From assembly GCA_044359175.1 (NCBI GenBank), contig JBIKMO010000312.1, positions 1-5,145 of the forward strand: DNA of 5,145 nucleotides, given 5' to 3'. Source of the DNA: UBA4615 sp044359175 (GTDB taxonomy: Bacteria; Pseudomonadota; Gammaproteobacteria; Burkholderiales; Burkholderiaceae_E). The notes under the pieces are model-generated. The model was not told where the DNA came from. It searched no databases and saw only the letters and a list, made by a program, of their open reading frames with translations. Below are positions 1 through 5,145 of this stretch, one piece after another. The position numbers and the translations under genes are program-made. Within the stretch, counting starts at the first letter, position 1; each line of letters begins with the position of its first letter.

Positions 1-1356
1 GCGCTGCTCGATCGCAGCACGAAGGCCCTCGAGCGGGCCCGGGCGATCGAGCAGCAGGGGCTGATGCCCCAGCCGCAGGTGCTCGCCTACCAGCGCGCAC
101 TGCTCGACGCGATCGTCCTGCTGCAATACCGGCGCCAGGAACTCGAGCTGTCGATGCAGGAACTGACGGCGCTGATGAACCTGCCGCCCGGCACGCGGTT
201 CGTGCTCGCCGACGCGCCGCAGACGCCGCTGCCGGCGCCGCCGGACGACCTCGCGCTGCTCGAGCAGCAGGCGCTGAACCGCCGCCCCGAGCTGCGCGAG
301 GAGGACTACCGCACCCGGATCACCGCCGCCGAGGTGCGTCGCTCGATTCTCGCGACGCTGCCCAACCTCGGGCTGGACTTCAGCGCCCGCTACGATTCGA
401 ACCGATTCCTGCTCGACAACTCCTGGGTCGACGGCGGTCTGCGCCTGTCGATGAATCTGTTCCGGCTCGCGTCGATCCCGGCGATCCAGCGGGCCAACGA
501 CGCGCAGCGCCAGGTCGACGACGCACGCCGGATGGCGCAGGCGATGGCCATCGTCACGCAGGTTCGGGTCGCGTCGCTGCGCTACGGGCTGTCGATCGCC
601 GAGTTCCAGCAGGTCGAGCAGAGCGCACAGGTGGACGGGCGGCTGCTCGCCTACGCGCGGTCGGCTGCCGCGGCTCGAATCGAGGGCGAACTCGAGGTGA
701 TCCGCAACGAGGCCCGCGCACTGCTGTCCGAGTATCAGCGCCACATCGCCTACGCGAACGCGCAGGCCGCCTGGGGCCGGATCTACAACTCGCTCGGCTA
801 CGACGTCGAGCCACCCGAGCCGGGTGCGAGCGTGGCCGACACCGCGCGCGCGATCGACCGGTCGCTCGCCGAGTGGCAGCGGCTGACCTTCTCCGCGGGC
901 ACGCCGCGCGGCGGCGCCCGGCCCATGGTCGCGATCGCAGTCGAGCACGACGACGCGCTGGCGCGGCCGGCGGTCACGTCGGCACTGCGCACCGCGCTCA
1001 CCCGGCGCGACCTGGCCGTGGTCGACCTGACGCCCGAGCGCGCCGCGTCCTCCGGCGCGCTGCAGCTCACCGCGCGGCTGGTGCTCGGGGACGTGACCGA
1101 CGGCATGCGGCAAGGCGTCGTCGAGTTCCGTGCGCCGCGACCCGGCATGGCTTCGGCACCCGGTCCTGGACGCAGCACCCGCTACGGCGCGACGCTGCCC
1201 GCTCGGCCGGACGAACGTGCGCTCATGGCACTGATCGAGGCTGCGGTCGACGCATCGGTCGCGACGCTGCTCGACTGGGCGGGGGCTGCCCAGCGCGAGT
1301 CCGCACCGCCGGTTCGCGTGTCCCTCGCCCCGTCCTCAGGAGACCGTCGTGATTGA
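1..1356 (+). CDS. TolC/OEP-family outer-membrane efflux channel, 5'-truncated, with extra C-terminal domain
   Basis: Reading frame 1 is open from the first base, so the gene starts upstream; 451 codons are visible and the stop is TGA at 1354-1356. The first in-frame ATG (base 64) lies inside a heptad-rich helix and is not the real start. Window residues 1-270 look like the second half of a TolC-type channel: long Ala/Gln/Arg-rich coiled-coil helices, a repeat boundary typical of the family (RRPELREEDYRTRITAAEV, about residues 93-111), then a beta-strand stretch with alternating polar and hydrophobic residues (NLGLDFSARYD and LRLSMNLF), another long helical hairpin, and an ending like many TolC homologues (IYNSLGYD, about 261-268). 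Such proteins form trimeric outer-membrane exit ducts docked to periplasmic adaptors, which fits the adaptor genes that follow. Unusually, about 180 further residues follow, including a predicted alpha/beta domain at about 309-430. The TolC assignment is firm; the nature of the tail is unknown. Confidence 0.88.
   Translation, partial: ALLDRSTKALERARAIEQQGLMPQPQVLAYQRALLDAIVLLQYRRQELELSMQELTALMNLPPGTRFVLADAPQTPLPAPPDDLALLEQQALNRRPELREEDYRTRITAAEVRRSILATLPNLGLDFSARYDSNRFLLDNSWVDGGLRLSMNLFRLASIPAIQRANDAQRQVDDARRMAQAMAIVTQVRVASLRYGLSIAEFQQVEQSAQVDGRLLAYARSAAAARIEGELEVIRNEARALLSEYQRHIAYANAQAAWGRIYNSLGYDVEPPEPGASVADTARAIDRSLAEWQRLTFSAGTPRGGARPMVAIAVEHDDALARPAVTSALRTALTRRDLAVVDLTPERAASSGALQLTARLVLGDVTDGMRQGVVEFRAPRPGMASAPGPGRSTRYGATLPARPDERALMALIEAAVDASVATLLDWAGAAQRESAPPVRVSLAPSSGDRRD
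1338..1343 (+). promoter_or_regulatory. Shine-Dalgarno site for the periplasmic adaptor gene
   Basis: AGGAGA lies 5 bases before the GTG at 1349, inside the last codons of the TolC-like gene. It is the clearest ribosome binding site in the window and supports the GTG start over the next in-frame ATG at 1400, which has no comparable site and would remove half of the signal peptide. Confidence 0.75.
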
Positions 1357-2242
1357 GCCCCGCACGCACCGTATCCGCGAACTCGCTGGCGCTGGCCTGA
1401 TGGGCGCAGCGCTGCTGTTGCCGGCGGCGGCGGCCGCGCAGTCGCCCGCCCGGTCGCAGCCAGCCGCGGTGCTCGCGCCACCCATGCCTCGGGCGCTCGC
1501 GGCGGCCGGACCGGGCAGCGCGATCGTGACGCCGGCGGTCGCCGCGGTGTCCGCACCGGTCGCCGCGGTGGCGCCCGCACAACCGCCGGTCCGGGTGCTG
1601 CTGGTACCGGCGCGCGAGACGACGGTCGTGTCGCAGATGGTCGGCCGCGTCGAGACGATGGTGGGCGAACTCGGCGCATCGTTCCGGGAGGGCGAGCCGC
1701 TGGTGGAGTTCGAGTGCGGCGAGCAGCACGCCAGGCTCAAGATTGCACAGGCCGAGCACGACGCGGCGCGGCAGCAGCACGAGACCAAGCTCAGGCTGCA
1801 CGGGCTCGACGCCGCGGGCGAGGCCGAGGTCCAGCTCGCGGCGACAGCGGTCGCGCGTGCGTCCGCACAGATCGAGCTGGCCACCCAGCAGCGGACGTTG
1901 TGCCGGATCGAGGCGCCGTTCGACGGACGCGTCGTCAAGCTGCACGTGCGCGCCTACCAGGGCGTGGCGGTCGGGCAGCCGCTGATCGACATCGTCTCCT
2001 CCGGCCCGCTCAAGCTGCGGATCAATGCGCCGTCACGCTGGGTGTCTTGGCTCAAGCCCGGCTCGAGCTTTCGGGTGCAGATCGACGAGACCGGCCGCAC
2101 CTACCCGGCGACGGTCACCGCGCTCAATGCGCGGGTCGACGCGGTCAGCCAGTCGATCGAGATCGAAGGCACCGTGCGCGGTCAGCACCCCGACCTGTTG
2201 GCCGGGATGAGCGGCAACGCGCTCTTCGCGCCCGGCCGCTGA
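1349..2242 (+). CDS. HlyD/RND-type periplasmic adaptor (membrane fusion protein) with signal peptide
   Basis: This 297-residue protein starts at GTG 1349, behind a good Shine-Dalgarno site, and overlaps the TolC-like gene by 8 bases. Residues 1-30 look like a Sec signal peptide: Arg residues, the hydrophobic stretch LMGAALLLPAAAAA, and likely cleavage after Ala30. An Ala/Pro/Val-rich linker follows (about 31-80). Residues 81-125 are the first half of a biotinyl-lipoyl-like domain. A short Gln/Ala-rich helical hairpin covers about 126-184. The second lipoyl half contains APFDG (189-193), the usual membrane-fusion-protein signature. The beta-barrel region has PSRW (228-231), WLKPG and IDETG, and ends with LLAGMSG. 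Such adaptors connect an inner-membrane component to a TolC duct. Cysteines 123 and 185 flank the hairpin and could pair in the oxidising periplasm. No transmembrane helix is seen after the signal, nor a convincing lipobox, so the product is probably soluble in the periplasm or docked to its partners. Confidence 0.9.
   Translation: MIEPRTHRIRELAGAGLMGAALLLPAAAAAQSPARSQPAAVLAPPMPRALAAAGPGSAIVTPAVAAVSAPVAAVAPAQPPVRVLLVPARETTVVSQMVGRVETMVGELGASFREGEPLVEFECGEQHARLKIAQAEHDAARQQHETKLRLHGLDAAGEAEVQLAATAVARASAQIELATQQRTLCRIEAPFDGRVVKLHVRAYQGVAVGQPLIDIVSSGPLKLRINAPSRWVSWLKPGSSFRVQIDETGRTYPATVTALNARVDAVSQSIEIEGTVRGQHPDLLAGMSGNALFAPGR
1536..1570 (+). repeat. Short in-frame direct repeat in the Ala/Pro-rich linker of the adaptor gene
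   Basis: The 14-mer CGGTCGCCGCGGTG occurs at 1536-1549 and again at 1557-1570, a period of 21 bases (seven codons), and encodes the repeated V-A-A-V unit within AVAAVSAPVAAVAP. It lies in the low-complexity linker between the signal peptide and the lipoyl domain, so it probably reflects slippage-type expansion of a flexible tether rather than a regulatory site. Confidence 0.6.
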
Positions 2243-2246
2243 ACCG

Positions 2247-3599
2247 ATGAACGCCCGAGTGCCGATCGCCGAGCCCGAGCTGGCGTCGGCCTTCGTCCAC
2301 CTCGAGGAGCGGCTGAGGGCGGCGCGTACACTGGCCGAGCTGCGGTTCTCGATCGCCAACGAGACCTTCGCCCTGCTGCCGTATCGCCAGGCGTTCGTCT
2401 GGGAGACCGACGGACCGCGGGCACGGCTCGCGACGGTGTCGGGGCTTGCGCAGCTCGCGGCGGGCGCGCCGATGCAGCAGTGGCTGGAGCGCCTGGGCAC
2501 CGCGATCGCGGCGCGCGACGCGCTCGACGGCGACTACCTGAGCGCCGCCGATCTGCCCGCGGCGATCGCCAGCGACTGGTACGACTGGCTGCCCAGCGTC
2601 CTGCTGTGCTTTCCGGTGATCGATCCGGACGGCGTGCGGGTGGGCCTGGTCGGTCTCGCGCTCGAGGAGACGGTCGACGAGGCGGTCGAGCCCTGGCTCG
2701 CCCGTCTGCCGGGCGTGTGGGGGCACGCCTGGGGGGCGCTCGCCGGACACCGTTCGCGGGCTCGCTCGCGGCCGTTGCGACGCGCGGTGCTGGCGGCAGC
2801 CGCACTCGCGCTGCTGGCGGCGATGTTCGTGCCGGTGCGTACGTCGGCACTGGCACCCGCCGAGATCGCGCCACTGTCCGCGGCCGCGGTGACCGCGCCG
2901 ATGGACGGCGTGATCCGCGCGTTCCACGTGCGCCCGAACCAGGCGGTGCGCCGCGGCGAGCCGCTGTTCACGCTCGATGACACCACGCTGCGCAGCCGGC
3001 GCGAGGTCGCACTTCGCCAGCTCGCGGTCGCGCGCGCCGATGCGCTTGCCGCCGCGCAGCGTGCGTTCGCCGACGGACCGAGCCGCGGTGAGCTCGCCGC
3101 GCTGAACGGACGCGTGGCCGAGCGCCAGGCCGAGGTCGCATCGATCGACCAGCTGCTCGCGCGAATCCTGATCACCGCGCCCAGGGACGGCGTGGTGGTG
3201 TTCGGCGACGTGCTCGACTGGCAGGGCCGACCGGTGGTCACGGGTGAGCGGATCGCGCTGATCGCGGACCCGGACGACGCCGGCGTGCTGGTGTGGCTGC
3301 CCGTGGCCGACGCGATCACGCTGCACGAGGGCGCGCCGCTGAGGCTGTTCCTGCGAGTGGCGCCGACCGCACCCCTGCCGGCCACCCTCGTGCAGACCAG
3401 CTACCAGGCCGCGCTGTCCCCCGATGGCGTCGCCGCCTACCGGCTGCGCGCGCGATTCGATCCTCTGGACGAGGACACCGCGCGGCGGGTGCGCATCGGC
3501 TTGGCCGGCACCGCGAAGCTGTACGGCGATCCGGCACCGCTCGGCCTGTACCTGTTCCGCCGGCCGCTGGCCGCGCTGCGCGAGCTCACCGGGTGGTGA
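2247..3599 (+). CDS. GAF-like domain fused to a membrane-anchored HlyD-type adaptor
   Basis: This 450-residue protein starts at ATG 2247, 4 bases after the previous stop. No strong Shine-Dalgarno is visible, so translation is probably coupled. Residues about 11-165 form a soluble alpha/beta domain that resembles a GAF domain: an amphipathic N-terminal helix, then LLPYRQAFVWE, and a late strand pair SVLLCFPVIDPDGVRVGLVGLALEE. An Arg-rich stretch (about 168-178) precedes a single membrane helix at about 180-197 (VLAAAALALLAAMFVPV), placing the N-terminus in the cytoplasm by the positive-inside rule. The periplasmic part starts with a lipoyl half-motif (APMDGVIRAFHVRPNQAVRRGEPL, M219-D220-G221 at its core), has a helical hairpin at about 247-305, the second lipoyl half with APRDGVVVFGDV (A311 to G315 at its core), and a beta-barrel region. 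The adaptor portion is clear. The GAF-like call rests on pattern only, and no ligand-binding or catalytic residues are identifiable. It could couple a cytoplasmic signal or substrate to the export channel. Confidence 0.85.
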   Translation: MNARVPIAEPELASAFVHLEERLRAARTLAELRFSIANETFALLPYRQAFVWETDGPRARLATVSGLAQLAAGAPMQQWLERLGTAIAARDALDGDYLSAADLPAAIASDWYDWLPSVLLCFPVIDPDGVRVGLVGLALEETVDEAVEPWLARLPGVWGHAWGALAGHRSRARSRPLRRAVLAAAALALLAAMFVPVRTSALAPAEIAPLSAAAVTAPMDGVIRAFHVRPNQAVRRGEPLFTLDDTTLRSRREVALRQLAVARADALAAAQRAFADGPSRGELAALNGRVAERQAEVASIDQLLARILITAPRDGVVVFGDVLDWQGRPVVTGERIALIADPDDAGVLVWLPVADAITLHEGAPLRLFLRVAPTAPLPATLVQTSYQAALSPDGVAAYRLRARFDPLDEDTARRVRIGLAGTAKLYGDPAPLGLYLFRRPLAALRELTGW

Positions 3600-5145
3600 C
3601 GACGCTGCCGGCGCTGCGCGAAGACCTGCGGATCGCGCCGGCGACGCCCAACCGCGACGGATCGCCGGCCTGGACGATCCACGATGCGGCGTCGAACCGA
3701 TTCTTCCGGATCGGCTGGCTGGAATTCGCATTCCTGTCGCGCTGGCGGGCCGGTGGCGATCCGGGCACCTTGCTCGCCCAGGTGCGGCGCGAAACCACGC
3801 TCGCCGCTCGGCCCGAACAGCTGAGCGCGCTCGGTGCGTTCCTTCGGGCGCAGCAGCTGCTGCGCGCCGAGACCGCGGAGGACGTGACGCGGCTGGCGCG
3901 AACCGCCGCGGCGGGCCGCGCGTCGCCGGCGACTTGGCTGCTGCATCACTACCTGTTCTTCCGCGTGCCGCTGGTGCGGCCAGAGCGCCTGCTCGTGCGA
4001 ACCCTGCCATGGGTGCGCTGGGCGTTCTCGCGCGCCTTCGTGCTCGCCACGATCACGGCGGCGGTGCTCGGACTGCTGCTCGCGGCGCGGCAGTGGGACG
4101 CGTTCACGCACTCTCTGGGCGCATCGTTCGGGCCGCAGGGGCTGGCCGGCTGGATCGTTGCGCTGCTGGTCGCCAAGACGCTGCACGAGCTCGGCCATGC
4201 CTACACCGCGACGCGCTACGGGCTGCGGGTGCCTCAGATGGGCGTGGCGTTCGTCGTGCTCTGGCCGATGCCGTACACCGACACCGGCGAGGCGTGGAAG
4301 CTCGCCGACCGCGGACGCCGCTTCCGGGTGGCCGCGGCGGGGATCGCGGCCGAGTTCGCGCTCGCGGCGTGGGCGACGCTTGCGTGGAGCCTGACCACGG
4401 ACGGCGACCTGAGGAGCGCGCTGTTCTTCCTCGCGACCACGAGCTGGGTGCTGACGCTTGCGGTCAACGCGAGTCCGTTCATGCGCTTCGACGGCTACTT
4501 CCTGCTGTCGGACGCGCTCGACCTGCCGAACCTGCACGAGCGGGCCGGTGCGCTCGCGCGAGCGTGGCTGCGCCGCGTGCTGCTCGGCTGGGACGAGCCC
4601 GACCCGGAGGTGCTGCCGCCCAGGCTGCGACGCGGACTGATCGCATTCGCACTGCTCACCTGGATCGTGCGGCTGATCGTCTTCGTCGGCATCGCGCTCG
4701 CCGTGTACCACCTCTTCTTCAAGCTGCTCGGCATCCTGCTGTTCGTCGTCGAGATCGTGTGGTTCGTCGGCCGTCCGGTCGTGCGCGAACTGCGCGCGTG
4801 GTTCGACGGACGCGCGCGGATCCGCGGATCGCGTGGCTTCGCCGCGCTCCTCGCGCTCGGCGGATTCGGTGCGCTGCTCGCCTGGCCGTGGGCGATGCCG
4901 GTTCGCGCCGAGGGCTGGCTGCACGCCGAGCGTCAGCAGCTGATCTTCAGCCCGCTGCCGGCCCGCCTCGTGCAGCTGCGCGAGCCGGGACCGGTGCGCG
5001 CGGGCGAGCTGCTCGCGCTGCTGGACTCACCGGACGTGAGCAGCCGCGCCGCGCTGTCGGCTGCGACCGTGGACGCGCTCGCTCGCGCGCTCGACCAGAC
5101 GGTCGGCCGCAGCGATGGCCACGAGCGACGCGCGAACCTCGCCGA
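3596..5145 (+). CDS. M50 (site-2-protease-like) zinc metalloprotease fused to HlyD-type domain, 3'-truncated
   Basis: The frame is open from the GTG at 3596 to the window end (516 residues, no stop). The start is chosen because GTGA overlaps the previous stop by 4 bases; GTG 3593 is equally in frame, and the next ATG is far inside the gene. Residues about 24-92 resemble a PqqD/RiPP-recognition-element winged helix (WTIHDAASNRFFRIGWLEF and following helices). Membrane helices follow at about 147-165, 180-203, 211-227, 246-266 and 274-294. HELGH (197-201) and N291-x-x-P-x-x-x-x-D299-G match the two M50 zinc-site motifs, so the protease core appears intact. Further helices lie at about 347-395 and 415-434. 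From about 436 the chain is periplasmic and begins a lipoyl-like strand set (FSPLPARLVQLREPGPVRAGELLALLDSPDV) followed by a helix cut by the window. This architecture matches proteins annotated as peptide zinc metalloprotease or M50-HlyD export components, including the YydH-type family. It probably forms the inner-membrane part of the export machine; whether it cleaves the substrate is unknown. Confidence 0.88.
   Translation, partial: MTTLPALREDLRIAPATPNRDGSPAWTIHDAASNRFFRIGWLEFAFLSRWRAGGDPGTLLAQVRRETTLAARPEQLSALGAFLRAQQLLRAETAEDVTRLARTAAAGRASPATWLLHHYLFFRVPLVRPERLLVRTLPWVRWAFSRAFVLATITAAVLGLLLAARQWDAFTHSLGASFGPQGLAGWIVALLVAKTLHELGHAYTATRYGLRVPQMGVAFVVLWPMPYTDTGEAWKLADRGRRFRVAAAGIAAEFALAAWATLAWSLTTDGDLRSALFFLATTSWVLTLAVNASPFMRFDGYFLLSDALDLPNLHERAGALARAWLRRVLLGWDEPDPEVLPPRLRRGLIAFALLTWIVRLIVFVGIALAVYHLFFKLLGILLFVVEIVWFVGRPVVRELRAWFDGRARIRGSRGFAALLALGGFGALLAWPWAMPVRAEGWLHAERQQLIFSPLPARLVQLREPGPVRAGELLALLDSPDVSSRAALSAATVDALARALDQTVGRSDGHERRANLA
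3665..3871 (+). other. PqqD/RRE-like N-terminal domain of the M50-HlyD protein
   Basis: Protein residues about 24-92 carry a short strand pair (AWTIHD, then NRFFRIG), the aromatic/acidic turn WLEFAFLSRW, and helices ending in LSALGAFLRAQQLL. This order (strand, turn, strand, 'xExxFL' helix, two more helices) is what PqqD and related RiPP recognition elements show: small winged helices that bind leader peptides. It precedes the first membrane helix and is therefore probably cytoplasmic. The assignment is by pattern and could be wrong in detail. Confidence 0.55.

Noticed and set aside
64..1356. Treating ATG 64 as the true start of the TolC-like gene
   Set aside because: The frame is open and coding-like from base 1, with a coiled-coil helix continuing through the Met, and there is no signal peptide after it.
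1223..1945. Minus-strand open frame opposite the TolC/adaptor junction
   Set aside because: It spans two plus-strand genes with clear family motifs, has no convincing ribosome site, and its product is Arg-rich and motif-free.
1400..2242. Internal ATG as the start of the periplasmic adaptor
   Set aside because: It would cut off the positively charged part of the signal peptide, while GTG 1349 has AGGAGA at proper spacing.
2247..3599. GAF-domain histidine kinase or cyclase
   Set aside because: After the GAF-like part there is one membrane helix and a clear adaptor; no H-box, ATPase or GGDEF/EAL motif is present.
2145..4010. 621-codon open frame on the minus strand
   Set aside because: It is antisense to two well-supported genes, its translation is Arg/His/Gln/Gly-rich without domains, and long antisense frames are expected where third positions are nearly all G or C.
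3437..4924. 495-codon open frame on the minus strand
   Set aside because: It mirrors the M50-HlyD gene, reads as a highly charged low-complexity protein rich in Arg, Glu and Gln, and has no recognisable motif; it is a codon-bias shadow.
3596..5145. RseP/SpoIVFB-type regulatory site-2 protease
   Set aside because: No PDZ or CBS domain is seen; instead there is a PqqD-like N-terminus and a C-terminal lipoyl-like region, and the neighbours are export proteins, not sigma/anti-sigma factors.
1..5145. CRISPR array, tRNA, insertion sequence, terminator hairpins
   Set aside because: No regularly spaced repeats, transposase motifs, tRNA-like cloverleaf or hairpin with a T-run was seen; essentially every base lies in one of the four coding frames.

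Overview
The window comes from a Gram-negative bacterium with a very GC-rich genome, most likely a proteobacterium. G and C strongly dominate third codon positions, and the gene products are envelope-spanning export components (a TolC-type outer-membrane channel plus periplasmic adaptors). No rRNA, tRNA or housekeeping marker is present to place it more precisely.

The whole window is one tightly packed plus-strand operon fragment of four genes, cut at both ends. (1) Bases 1-1356 are the 3' part of a TolC/OEP-family outer-membrane channel gene with an extra C-terminal domain of unknown role. (2) Bases 1349-2242 encode a secreted or periplasmic HlyD/RND-type adaptor with a signal peptide. (3) Bases 2247-3599 encode a fusion of a cytoplasmic GAF-like domain, one membrane helix and a periplasmic HlyD-type adaptor. 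(4) Bases 3596-5145 are the 5' part of a multi-pass membrane protein: a PqqD/RRE-like N-terminus, then an M50 (site-2-protease-like) zinc metalloprotease core with both active-site motifs intact, then the start of a periplasmic HlyD-type domain, cut by the window end. Gene junctions are an 8-bp overlap, a 4-bp gap and a 4-bp GTGA overlap, so there is no room for internal promoters or terminators, and no non-coding stretch longer than a few bases.

Read together, the genes look like a trans-envelope export machine. The M50-HlyD and GAF-HlyD proteins would form an inner-membrane platform, the free adaptor would bridge the periplasm, and the TolC-like protein would provide the outer-membrane exit. 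No ABC ATPase or RND pump is encoded here. The M50-HlyD protein sits where the inner-membrane transporter normally would, and its PqqD-like N-terminus suggests recognition of a peptide or protein substrate. Substrate and energy source cannot be read from this window and may be encoded just outside it. Domain assignments come from reading motifs by eye; the system-level role is inference.
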